A stretch of 64,000 bases of DNA, taken from assembly GCF_020715685.1 (NCBI RefSeq), contig NZ_CP085840.1, positions 4,154,001 to 4,218,000 on the forward strand. The letters are read 5' to 3'. Below the pieces are notes generated by a model that saw only the letters and a program-made list of their open reading frames with translations, ran no database searches and had not been told where the DNA came from. This document shows positions 34,731-42,873 of the stretch, one piece after another. The DNA is from Dermatobacter hominis. GTDB lineage: Bacteria > Actinomycetota > Acidimicrobiia > Acidimicrobiales > Microtrichaceae. A program made the translations under genes and the position numbers. The first letter of the stretch is position 1. Each line of letters opens with the position of its first letter.

Positions 34731-35573
34731 GTGACCGACCAGGCCCGCGACGCCGACACCCGGGGGCCCGAGGGCGCCAACGGGTCGGAGGCCGCGGGCC
34801 CCCCGGTCATGGACTACTCGTTCCGCTCGGGCGACCTCGTCCTGAGCGGCCACCTCGCCGAGCCGCTGGTCGCGGCCCACGACGCCCCGGGCCTCGTGCT
34901 GTGCCACGGGTTCCCCACACGGGGCCGGGAGAGCCAGCAGTCCGGCAAGTCGTTCCCGGAGCTCGCCGAGCGGATCGCGTCGGAGCTCGGCTGGGTCGTC
35001 CTGACGATGAACTTCCGCGGCTGCGGCGGGGCCGAGGGCGACTTCTCGCTCCAGGGCTGGCTGGACGACGTCCACGCCGCGGTCGACCACGTCGCCGAGC
35101 TCGGCGTCACGGGCGTCTGGGTGTGCGGCACCGGGACCGGGGGTTCGCTCGCGCTGTGCGAGGGCGCCCGGAACCCGGCGGTCCGGGGCGTGGCCACCCT
35201 GGCGGCGCCGGGCGACTTCGACGACTGGGCCCGCCACCCGCGCCGGCTGCTCCTGCACGCCCGCCAGGTCGGCGTGATCCGGGACCTCGACTTCCCTCCG
35301 GCGTTCGACCGGTGGTCCGCCGAGCTGCGCGAGGTGCGGCCGGTCGCCGCCGCCCGCGAGCTGGCGCCGAGGCCGCTGCTCGTCGTGCACGGCGACAGCG
35401 ACGACCTGACCCCGCTCGAGGACGGCCGGGCCATCGCCGCGGCGCACGGTCGGGCCGAGCTGCGCGTGATCAACGGCGCCGGTCACGAGCTGCGCCACGA
35501 CCCACGGGCGGTGGCGGTGCTGCTCGGCTGGCTGTCGCGCCAGCACATCTCCGACGTCGTCGCCGGTTCCTGA
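34731..35573 (+). CDS. Alpha/beta-hydrolase fold protein lacking the usual nucleophile serine
   Basis: A 280-residue alpha/beta hydrolase. PGLVLCHGFPTRGR is the oxyanion-side HGxP motif, MNFRGCGGAEGDFS the following loop, VVHGDSDDLTPLEDG carries the acid Asp and NGAGHELR the catalytic His. At the nucleophile elbow the sequence is WVCGTGTGGSLAL, where relatives have GxSxGG, so Gly appears where Ser is expected. It may be inactive or use another residue. The first 25 residues are a Gly/Ala-rich extension and an ATG at 34809 is an alternative start. Confidence 0.75.
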   Translation: MTDQARDADTRGPEGANGSEAAGPPVMDYSFRSGDLVLSGHLAEPLVAAHDAPGLVLCHGFPTRGRESQQSGKSFPELAERIASELGWVVLTMNFRGCGGAEGDFSLQGWLDDVHAAVDHVAELGVTGVWVCGTGTGGSLALCEGARNPAVRGVATLAAPGDFDDWARHPRRLLLHARQVGVIRDLDFPPAFDRWSAELREVRPVAAARELAPRPLLVVHGDSDDLTPLEDGRAIAAAHGRAELRVINGAGHELRHDPRAVAVLLGWLSRQHISDVVAGS

Positions 35574-35595
35574 CCGCGTGCGGTCGGGCGGTCAG
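35570..35595. terminator. Hairpin containing both stop codons of convergent genes
   Basis: CTGACCGC (35570-35577) and GCGGTCAG (35588-35595) are perfect inverted arms with a 10-base loop. The TGA of the hydrolase and the TCA of the convergent glycosylase lie within the arms, so one hairpin can serve both genes. Confidence 0.5.
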
Positions 35596-36182
35596 TCGAC
35601 GGGGTCGGACTTGGCCTTCTTGGCCGCCTTCATCATCTTCTTCCACTCGCGGACCCGGCCGAGGTTCTCCTCGGAGTCGACGTCGGCCACAGATCGCGGC
35701 TGCTCGTCCGAGAAGGGGGCGGCGACCTCCTCCCAGCCCTCGGGGCGGATGCCGAGCCGCTTGGCCAGGATCGCCATGAAGATCCGCGTCTTCTCGTCGC
35801 CGTAGCCGGGCAGCTCCCGGAGCCGGGCGTAGAGCACCGGCCCGGTCGGGTCGTCGGCCCAGAGCTTCGACGCATCGCCGCCGTGGTGGGCGACGAGGTC
35901 CAGGCAGAGCGAGTGGATGCGCCGGCCCATCGCGGCGGGGAACCGGTGGATCGCCGGCTTCTCGCAGCACACCGCGACGAAGTCGTCCTCGGTCATCGCC
36001 GCGATCGACGTGGCGTCGAGCGAGCCGCCGAGGCGCTCCTTGAGGGTGGCCGGACCGCGGAAGGCCCACTCCATCGGCACCTGCTGGTCGAGGAGCATGC
36101 CGACGAGCAGGGCCAGCGGGTCCTCCTCGAGCAGGCGATCGGCCGCCTCGTCACCGGTGATGGGGATCGCTGGACCCGTCAT
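35592..36182 (-). CDS. HhH-GPD-type base-excision DNA repair protein
   Basis: A 196-residue protein of the small actinobacterial HhH-GPD family. PLALLVGMLLDQQVPMEWAF is the conserved N-terminal stretch, and the hairpin-helix-hairpin region is LRELPGYGDEKTRIFMAILA (121-140), followed by a C-terminal Lys-rich tail. Relatives are DNA glycosylases without an iron-sulfur cluster; lesion specificity is not evident. ATG at 36182 lies 7 bases after TACGCT, suggesting a leaderless mRNA. Confidence 0.8.
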   Translation of the reverse strand: MTGPAIPITGDEAADRLLEEDPLALLVGMLLDQQVPMEWAFRGPATLKERLGGSLDATSIAAMTEDDFVAVCCEKPAIHRFPAAMGRRIHSLCLDLVAHHGGDASKLWADDPTGPVLYARLRELPGYGDEKTRIFMAILAKRLGIRPEGWEEVAAPFSDEQPRSVADVDSEENLGRVREWKKMMKAAKKAKSDPVD

Positions 36183-36189
36183 GGCGAGG

Positions 36190-36195
36190 AGCGTA
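36190..36195 (-). promoter_or_regulatory. -10 box of a leaderless promoter for the glycosylase gene
   Basis: TACGCT on the minus strand, 7 bases before the ATG at 36182. Confidence 0.4.
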
Positions 36196-36325
36196 GGGGA
36201 TGGGTCGATCGGTCTCCCGGCCGGGTCGTACGGCCCGATCGCCCGTGCCGGACGGACCGATGTGTTCAAGGTGGCTCACCCAGGCACCGAAGGCTCAACC
36301 GTCACGACGACCAGGAGCGAGATCC

Positions 36326-36559
36326 GTGGAGAGCTGTCCCCACTGCCACTTCCTCATGCGAGACGACGCGATCGAGTGCGGCGTCTGCCATCGACCGAGG
36401 ATCATCGTGGTCAGGGACAACGTGGCGATCGTGGACGACGCCCGCGTCGGCGTCGGCCACTCCACGGGCATCCCCGTCGCCGTGGTCGCCATGCTGCTGC
36501 TCGTGCTCGCGATCGGGGCCGGCGTCGGCGTGCTCGCCGTCACCCAGCACTGGATCTGA
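36326..36559 (+). CDS. Small zinc-ribbon membrane protein, 77 residues
   Basis: Starts at GTG 36326 after CAGGAGCG. CPHC (4-7) and CGVC (19-22 region) form a compact zinc ribbon, followed by a short linker and a C-terminal helix (about 48-72, IPVAVVAMLLLVLAIGAGVG). The zinc ribbon should face the cytoplasm. No function can be named. Confidence 0.6.
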   Translation: MESCPHCHFLMRDDAIECGVCHRPRIIVVRDNVAIVDDARVGVGHSTGIPVAVVAMLLLVLAIGAGVGVLAVTQHWI

Positions 36560-36573
36560 GGCCCGGCCGCCGC

Positions 36574-39312
36574 TCAGCCGTGCCAGGGCACCGGCAGGTC
36601 GGGATCGACGCCGAACCGTGAGATCGCGTCGGCCACGGTCGACGCCGGGACCGTGCCCTCGCCGCACAGCTGGCCCAGCACCGCCACCGCCAGGTGCGGG
36701 GCGTCCGTCTCGAAGTAGCGCCGCAGCGCCTCCCGGGTGTCGGAGCGGCCGAACCCGTCGGTGCCGAGCGACGCGAACCGCCGCGGCGCCCACCGGCTGA
36801 TCTGGTCGGGCACGAGCCGCATGTAGTCCGAGACCGCGACGATGGGCCCGGACGAGTGGCCGAGCAGCTCGGTCACCTTCGGCACGCGCGGCACCTCGGT
36901 CGGGTGCAGGCCGTTCCAGCGCTCGGTCGCCATCGCCTCGTCGCGGAGCTGCTGGTAGCTCGTCGCCGACCACAGCTCGGCGCCGACGTCGTAGTGCTCG
37001 GCCAGCAGTCCCTGCGCCTCGACCGCCGTGCCCCACGTCGGACCGGAGAACAGGATCGTCGCCCGTGCGCCCGACGCCTCGGGGGCGGCGGCCCACGGGT
37101 AGACGCCCTGGATGATCCCCTCGGACACGTCGACGCCCTCGACCAGCGCGTCGGGCATCGGCGGCATCGGGTAGTTCTCGTTGTACAGGGTCAGGTAGTA
37201 GAAGACGTCCTCGCCGTGCTCGGCCCCGGCCTCGGGGTACATGCGATCGATGCCGTCGCGGACGATCGTCGCCATCTCGTAGGCGAACGCCGGGTCGTAC
37301 GAGCGGCACACCGGCACGGTCGACGACAGCACGTGGCTGTGGCCGTCCTGGTGCTGCAGGCCCTCGCCGAGCAGCGTCGTGCGGCCCGCGGTGGCGCCGA
37401 GGAGGAAGCCCCGGGCCCGGGCGTCGGCCGCAGCCCAGATGAGGTCGCCCACCCGTTGGAAGCCGAACATCGAGTAGAAGGTGAAGAACGGGACCATGGG
37501 CACGCCGCGGTGGGCGTAGGACGTGGCCGCCGCGGTCCAGCTCGCCAGCCCGCCCGCCTCGGTGATGCCCTCCTCGAGGATCTGCCCGTCGTGGGACTCC
37601 TTGTAGGAGAGCAGGAGGTCGTGGTCGACCGGCTCGTACAGCTGGCCCTGCGAGGCGTAGATCTTGAGCTCGCGGAACAGGGCGTCCATCCCGAACGTGC
37701 GGGCCTCGTCGGGGATGATCGGCACCACCCGGCGGCCGAACTCGCCGTCGCGGCACAGGTTGCGGAGCAGGCGGGTGAACGCGGTCGTGGTCGACGCGGC
37801 TTGACCGCCGGAGCCGGTCATGAGCTCGTCGAAGGGGCCCGACGACGGGCGCTCGAGGCGCCGCCGGACGCGCACCTCGCGCGCCGGCACGTAGCCGTGG
37901 AGGACGGCGCGGCGGCCGTGCAGGTACTCGAGCTCCTCGGAGCCCTCGGGCGGGCGGATGTAGGGCGGCACGCCGTCGGCCAGCGCCTCGTCGTCGATCA
38001 CGTCGTCGAGCTGCAGCCGCTCGCGCAGGCCCATGAGCTGCTCGGCCGACATCTTCTTGATCTGGTGCGTCGCGTTGCGGGCCTCGACGCCGGGCCCCAG
38101 CGTCCAGCCCTTGACGGTCTTGGCCAGCACGACGGTCGGGAGGCCCTTGGTGTCGACCGCGGCGGCGTAGGCGGCGTAGAGCTTGCGGTAGTCGTGGCCG
38201 CCGCGGGGCAGCTTCTGGAGGTCCTCGTCGGAGAGGTGCTCGACCATCTGGCGGAGACGGGGGTCGGGCCCGAAGAAGTGATCGCGGATGTAGTCGCCGG
38301 ACTCGATCGCGTAGCGCTGGAACTCGCCGTCGACGGTGGTGTTCATCTTGTTGAGCAGCACGCCGTCCTTGTCCTGGGCGAGCAGCTCGTCCCAGCGGCC
38401 GCCCCAGACGACCTTCACGACGTTCCAGCCGCTGCCGCGGAAGATCGCCTCGAGCTCCTGGATGACCTTGCCGTTGCCGCGGACCGGTCCGTCGAGGCGC
38501 TGGAGGTTGCAGTTGATGACCCAGGTCAGGTTGTCGAGCTGCTCGCGCGCCGCCAGCGAGATCGCGCCGAGCGTCTCGGGCTCGTCGACCTCGCCGTCGC
38601 CCACGAAGCACCAGACCCGGCTGGCCGCGGCGTCGTCGATGCGGCGGTTGTCGAGGTACTTGTTGAACCGCGCCTGGTAGATCGACAGGATCGGGCCGAG
38701 GCCCATCGACACCGTCGGGTACTCCCAGAAGTCGGGCATCAGGCGCGGGTGCGGGTACGACGACAGGCCTCGGCCGGTGCGGCCGGGCAGGTCGATCTCG
38801 AAGCGGAACCGGTCGAGGTCCTGCTCGGTCAGGCGGCCCTCGAGGAACGCCCGTGCGTAGACGCCCGGCGCGGCGTGCCCCTGGATGTAGACGTGGTCGC
38901 CGGGCTGGTCGCCGGCGCGCCCACGGAAGAAGTGGTTGAAGCCGACCTCGTAGAGCGCGGCCGAGCTCGCGTACGTGGACAGGTGGCCGCCGATGCCGTC
39001 GGCGTGCTTGTTCGCCCGGATGACCATCGCCGCTGCGTTCCACCGGATGTGGCGGCGGATGCGCCGCTCCAGGTCCTCGTTGCCGGGGAACCACGGCTCC
39101 TGGGTGACGGGGATCGTGTTCACGTACGGCGTGCTCACCGACGCCGGGGTGCCGATCGACAGCGCCCTCGCGCGCTGGAGCAACCGAGCCATCAGGTACT
39201 GGGCCCGGGCCGATCCCCGCTGGTCGACCACCGCCTCGAGCGAGTCCAGCCACTCCTCCGTCTCGGCCGGGTCGATGTCGGGGAGTTGGTGGGCGAACCC
39301 ATCGATGATCAC
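36574..39312 (-). CDS. aceE: Pyruvate dehydrogenase E1 component, homodimeric (AceE)
   Basis: A 912-residue thiamine-diphosphate enzyme that decarboxylates pyruvate and acetylates the lipoyl group of E2. The TPP motif runs from VGDGEVDEPE (about 235) to INCNLQRLDGPV (about 268). Other AceE segments are HVYIQGHAAPGVYARAFLEG, FGPDPRLRQMVE and PFFTFYSMFGFQRVGDLIW. Length equals that of typical homodimeric E1. GTG at 39312 has a near-perfect AGGAGGTC five bases upstream. E2, E3 and the lipoyl ligase-type gene lie far away at 60055-64000. Confidence 0.95.
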   Translation of the reverse strand: MIIDGFAHQLPDIDPAETEEWLDSLEAVVDQRGSARAQYLMARLLQRARALSIGTPASVSTPYVNTIPVTQEPWFPGNEDLERRIRRHIRWNAAAMVIRANKHADGIGGHLSTYASSAALYEVGFNHFFRGRAGDQPGDHVYIQGHAAPGVYARAFLEGRLTEQDLDRFRFEIDLPGRTGRGLSSYPHPRLMPDFWEYPTVSMGLGPILSIYQARFNKYLDNRRIDDAAASRVWCFVGDGEVDEPETLGAISLAAREQLDNLTWVINCNLQRLDGPVRGNGKVIQELEAIFRGSGWNVVKVVWGGRWDELLAQDKDGVLLNKMNTTVDGEFQRYAIESGDYIRDHFFGPDPRLRQMVEHLSDEDLQKLPRGGHDYRKLYAAYAAAVDTKGLPTVVLAKTVKGWTLGPGVEARNATHQIKKMSAEQLMGLRERLQLDDVIDDEALADGVPPYIRPPEGSEELEYLHGRRAVLHGYVPAREVRVRRRLERPSSGPFDELMTGSGGQAASTTTAFTRLLRNLCRDGEFGRRVVPIIPDEARTFGMDALFRELKIYASQGQLYEPVDHDLLLSYKESHDGQILEEGITEAGGLASWTAAATSYAHRGVPMVPFFTFYSMFGFQRVGDLIWAAADARARGFLLGATAGRTTLLGEGLQHQDGHSHVLSSTVPVCRSYDPAFAYEMATIVRDGIDRMYPEAGAEHGEDVFYYLTLYNENYPMPPMPDALVEGVDVSEGIIQGVYPWAAAPEASGARATILFSGPTWGTAVEAQGLLAEHYDVGAELWSATSYQQLRDEAMATERWNGLHPTEVPRVPKVTELLGHSSGPIVAVSDYMRLVPDQISRWAPRRFASLGTDGFGRSDTREALRRYFETDAPHLAVAVLGQLCGEGTVPASTVADAISRFGVDPDLPVPWHG

Positions 39313-39376
39313 CGTCTGACCTCCTGGGGGGCGTCGCGGCCAGCCTACGGACCGCGTCGGGGTGGTCCTGGCCGCG

Positions 39377-39382
39377 TAGGGT
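39377..39382 (+). promoter_or_regulatory. -10 box close to the RNase HI-like start
   Basis: TAGGGT lies 8 bases before the GTG at 39391, as in the other leaderless starts of this window. Confidence 0.35.
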
Positions 39383-39390
39383 CGGGCGCC

Positions 39391-40428
39391 GTGTCCAGCA
39401 CCCGTGCGTACACCGATGGCGCCTGCCGCGGGAACCCAGGTCCCGGTGGGTGGGCCTGGGCGATCGAGGGCGGTCGCTGGGCGTCCGGCCACGACCCCGA
39501 CACGACCAACCAGCGGATGGAGATCCGGGCGGTGCTCGAGCTCACCCGCGCCGTCGACGGCCCGCTCGTCGTGGTCTCCGATTCGACCTACGTCGTCAAC
39601 TGCTGGCGCGACTCGTGGTGGCGGAGCTGGTTGGCGAAGGGGTGGAAGAACTCGCAGAAGAAGCCGGTGGCGAACCGCGACCTGTGGGAGCCGCTGGTCG
39701 AGGTCTTCCGCGACCGGCCCGACTTCTCGATGGAGTGGGTGAAGGGCCACGGCGGCGACCCGATGAACGACCTCGTCGACCGGCTCGCGGTGGCGGCCTC
39801 GTACGGGCGCGAGGGCTCGGGCGAGGGGCGACCGCCGGCCGAGCTGCTCGACCAGGTGGACCGGCCCGGCCGGACGGGCGCGTCGGGTTCCGGATCGGGA
39901 GCGACGGCACCGGCTGCGGCGCCCGCGTCGGACCCGCGCGTGCCCGACGGCTGGCGTCTCGTGGTGGCGGGTCTCCGCGAGCCGGCTCTCGCCGGTGACC
40001 ACCTCGTCGCCCCGTTGTCGGAGATCCTCGCCGCGCAGCGAGAGCTCCACCCCGACGTGGTGGTGCTGACGGGACTGCGGCAGGGGGCGGAGGAGGTCGG
40101 GGCCAGGGCCGCCACGGCGGCCGGAGTGCCCTACGTCGCGGTCCTGCCGTACCCCGACCCCGTCGCCGGTCGCCCCGAGGTGGCACAGGCCGCGTTCCAG
40201 CGCCTGCTCGACGCCGCCGATCGCGTGGTGACGTTGGAGCGGAAGCGGCCCGCCGACCTGGAGGGCCGCCGGGCGTCGCTGCTGCGGCGCGACGGCTGGC
40301 TCCGCAAGGTCGCGGACGCGGCGATCGTCGTCACCGACGGCGAGGACCCCGATGCCGAGCTCGCGGTCACGCGCTACGGCGACGCCGTCGGCGAGGAGCT
40401 CTGGGAGTACCGGGCCTCCGAGCCCTGA
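39391..40428 (+). CDS. RNase HI fused to a SLOG/Rossmann-like domain
   Basis: A 345-residue two-domain protein. Residues 1-140 are RNase HI: YTDGACRGNPGPGGW (D9), MEIRA (E44), VSDSTYVVN (D64), KGHGGDPMNDLVDRLA (His and D130); the enzyme removes RNA from RNA-DNA hybrids. A Gly/Ala/Ser linker (140-182) joins a second domain, WRLVVAGLREPALAGD, VVVLTGLRQGAEEVGARAAT, VAVLPYPDP, which looks like the SLOG superfamily (DprA/LOG-type nucleotide-binding fold). The two are in one frame with no stop. The joint role is unknown; nucleotide sensing coupled to RNA-DNA hybrid processing is a guess. Confidence 0.8.
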   Translation: MSSTRAYTDGACRGNPGPGGWAWAIEGGRWASGHDPDTTNQRMEIRAVLELTRAVDGPLVVVSDSTYVVNCWRDSWWRSWLAKGWKNSQKKPVANRDLWEPLVEVFRDRPDFSMEWVKGHGGDPMNDLVDRLAVAASYGREGSGEGRPPAELLDQVDRPGRTGASGSGSGATAPAAAPASDPRVPDGWRLVVAGLREPALAGDHLVAPLSEILAAQRELHPDVVVLTGLRQGAEEVGARAATAAGVPYVAVLPYPDPVAGRPEVAQAAFQRLLDAADRVVTLERKRPADLEGRRASLLRRDGWLRKVADAAIVVTDGEDPDAELAVTRYGDAVGEELWEYRASEP

Positions 40429-40434
40429 CCGGGC

Positions 40435-40983
40435 TCAGACCGCCCGGCGCGTGCGCTCGAGCTCGTGGTACGCCACGTTGATGGCGGCGAGCTTGTCGGC
40501 CGCGTCCTGCCGGGTCCGCTCGTCGGCGGTCACGAACCGGTCCGGGTGGAGCTTGGCCAGCAGCTTGCGGTGCGCGGCGCGGATGGTGTTCCAGTCGGCG
40601 TCGTCCTCCACGCCGAGGACGCGGGTCGGCGCGTCCTCGAGGTCGAACGTCGGCCCCGACGCCCCGGTGGGCGCGCTGGGCAGCGGCTCGAACAGCGACT
40701 CCATCGGCGAGTAGTCGGCGAAGCGCAGCTCGACGGGCTCGGCGGCCTGCTGCTGCCCGGGGGAGTCTGAGCGCTCGCGGGCGAGGCGCGACCGGCGGGC
40801 CCGCGTCAGCTCGTCCTCGACGAAGCCACCGCCGACCATCTCGACCGACGGGCCGTCCCCTGCGCCCTCGAGGCCGTGGCCGTCGGCGCGCAGGCGCGGC
40901 AGTCGGGTCGCGCCGCCCGGCACGCCGCGCGCGACGGGACGGGTGCGGTCGCCTTCGGGGTCGTCGTGGTCGGTGGTACGCAT
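40435..40983 (-). CDS. J-domain protein (DnaJ-like)
   Basis: A 182-residue protein whose last 65 residues (119-180) are a J domain with the HPD tripeptide at 146-148 in LLAKLHPDRF and the preceding NTIRAAHRK helix II. The first 115 residues are charged, low complexity and lack zinc or Gly/Phe regions, so it is not a full DnaJ. It would stimulate DnaK ATPase at some specific client. Convergent with the RNase HI fusion and divergent from hyuA. Confidence 0.85.
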   Translation of the reverse strand: MRTTDHDDPEGDRTRPVARGVPGGATRLPRLRADGHGLEGAGDGPSVEMVGGGFVEDELTRARRSRLARERSDSPGQQQAAEPVELRFADYSPMESLFEPLPSAPTGASGPTFDLEDAPTRVLGVEDDADWNTIRAAHRKLLAKLHPDRFVTADERTRQDAADKLAAINVAYHELERTRRAV

Positions 40984-41025
40984 CGCCTCGGGTGGTCCGT
41001 CTCCGTGTCGCTACCGATGCCTGGC

Positions 41026-41031
41026 TACCGT
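41026..41031 (+). promoter_or_regulatory. -10 box of a leaderless promoter for hyuA
   Basis: TACCGT lies 6 bases before the GTG at 41038. Confidence 0.45.
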
Positions 41032-41037
41032 TCGGCC

Positions 41038-42873
41038 GTGCGGATCGGAGCCGACAGCGGCGGAACCTTCACCGATGTCGTCGGCACGGACGGGCGCACA
41101 CTGAAGGTTCCGTCCACACCCCACGACCCGGGTGAGGCCGTGCGCACCGGGGCGGCCCGGATGGCCCCCGACGGCGTGGCGTTGCTGGCGCACGGCACGA
41201 CGGTGGCGACCAATGCGCTGCTCGAGCGCCGGGGCGCCCGGGTGGCCCTCGTGACGACCGAGGGGTTCGCCGACGTGATCGAGATCGCACGCCAGGACCG
41301 GCCGTCGCTCTACGACCCCTGGGCCGACCGGCCGCCATCCCTGGTGGACCGGGCCGACCGCCTCGAGGTCCCGGAGCGGGTGGCGGCCGACGGCACGGTG
41401 CTCACCGAGGTGGCGCTGGACCGGTTGCCGGCGGTGCCCGACGGCGTCGAGGCCGTGGCGGTGTGCCTGCTGCACGCAGATCGCCACCCTGCGCACGAGG
41501 TGGCCGTCGCCGACCGGCTGGCCGCCTCCGGCCACGACGTCAGCGCGTCGCACCGCGTCGCCCCCGAGTTCCGGGAGTACGAGCGGACGGTCACCACGGT
41601 CCTCAACGCGTACCTCCGACCGGTGTGCGGTCCGTACCTGGCCGGCCTGGCGGGGGGCGGGGCCGACGGCACCGTCCCCGACGAGGTCGTCGTCATGACG
41701 TCTGCGGGCGGGTCGGTCGATCTCGACACTGCGTCGGCCCTGCCCGTCCTGCTCCTGCTGTCCGGCCCGGCCGGCGGGGCCCGCGCCGCGGCGGCGGTGG
41801 CGCGGGCGTGCGGCTTCGACGACGCCGTCAGCTTCGACATGGGCGGCACGAGCACCGACGTGTGCCTGATCCGGGACGGCGCGCCGCAGCCGGCGGCCGA
41901 GCAGCGCGTCGCCGGGCTGCCCGTCCGGGCCCCGGCGCTGGCGATCCACACCATCGGCGCCGGCGGCGGGTCGATCGCCCGGCTCGACGAGGGCGGCGCG
42001 CTGGTGGTCGGCCCGGCGTCGGCCGGAGCCCGGCCCGGGCCGGCCTGCTACGGCCACGGCGGCACCCGCCCGACGGTGACCGACGCCGACCTCGTCGCCG
42101 GACGGATCCCCGCGGGGTCGAGCTTCGGTGCGCTGGGCGAGCTCGACGTCGAGGCGTCGCGCGGCGCGCTCGACGCGGCCGGCGTCGACGCCGCCGGGGT
42201 GATCGACGTCGTGAACGCCGGCATGGAGCGCGCCCTGCGGGCCGTGTCGGTGGAGCAGGGGGTCGACCCGGCCGGGTTGGCGCTGGTGGCGTTCGGCGGT
42301 GCCGGCCCGCTGCACGCGTGCGAGCTGGCCGACGCGCTCGGGACGCCCACGGTGATCGTGCCCGCCGCAGCAGGCGTGCTGTCGGCGGTCGGGTTGCTGA
42401 CGGCGCCCGGCCGGCGCGAGCTCGTGCGCTCGTGGCCCGGCGGGACCGACCTGGCCGGCCTCGACGACGCCCTCGCCGCACTCGCGGCCGAGGCCCTCGC
42501 CCTCGTCGACGTCCCCGACGCGACCGTCGCCACCGCGGTCGACTGCCGCTACCGGGGTCAGAGCCACGAGCTGCGCGTCCCCAGCGTCGCCGACTTCCCG
42601 GCGGAGCACCGGCGACGCAACGGCGAGGAGCGTCCGGGGGACCCGATCGAGGTCGTCGCGCTGCGCGCCGTCGTGGAGACGCCGGCGCCCGCCCGCATCG
42701 ACGAGGTCCTCGCGAGCTGGGAGGGTCGGTGGACCGAGCCGGTCGTCGGCCCGCAGGTGGTCGTGCGCGAGGACTGCACGATCTGGGTGCCCGAGGGCTG
42801 GCGCGGCGAGGGCGGACCGCTGGGGTCGCTCCTGCTCAGGCGGGACGCCGCGACGCCGGGGACGGCCGGATGA
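41038..42873 (+). CDS. HyuA-type hydantoinase / N-methylhydantoinase / oxoprolinase alpha subunit
   Basis: A 611-residue ATP-dependent amidohydrolase subunit. MRIGADSGGTFTDVVG is the ASKHA nucleotide-binding start, HGTTVATNALLERRGARV the second phosphate motif, SFDMGGTSTDVCLI and HTIGAGGGSIARLD later motifs, and FGGAGPLHACELAD the C-terminal signature. It pairs with HyuB in opening hydantoins, acetone-type carboxylations or 5-oxoproline, so the reaction is not fixed by sequence. It is a little shorter than the usual 650-700 residues. GTG start is leaderless-like. Confidence 0.87.
   Translation: MRIGADSGGTFTDVVGTDGRTLKVPSTPHDPGEAVRTGAARMAPDGVALLAHGTTVATNALLERRGARVALVTTEGFADVIEIARQDRPSLYDPWADRPPSLVDRADRLEVPERVAADGTVLTEVALDRLPAVPDGVEAVAVCLLHADRHPAHEVAVADRLAASGHDVSASHRVAPEFREYERTVTTVLNAYLRPVCGPYLAGLAGGGADGTVPDEVVVMTSAGGSVDLDTASALPVLLLLSGPAGGARAAAAVARACGFDDAVSFDMGGTSTDVCLIRDGAPQPAAEQRVAGLPVRAPALAIHTIGAGGGSIARLDEGGALVVGPASAGARPGPACYGHGGTRPTVTDADLVAGRIPAGSSFGALGELDVEASRGALDAAGVDAAGVIDVVNAGMERALRAVSVEQGVDPAGLALVAFGGAGPLHACELADALGTPTVIVPAAAGVLSAVGLLTAPGRRELVRSWPGGTDLAGLDDALAALAAEALALVDVPDATVATAVDCRYRGQSHELRVPSVADFPAEHRRRNGEERPGDPIEVVALRAVVETPAPARIDEVLASWEGRWTEPVVGPQVVVREDCTIWVPEGWRGEGGPLGSLLLRRDAATPGTAG

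Noticed and set aside
36694-39390. Long plus-strand frame upstream of and continuous with the RNase HI gene
   Set aside because: It is antisense to aceE, and the protein it would encode before residue 1 of RNase HI has no recognisable features.
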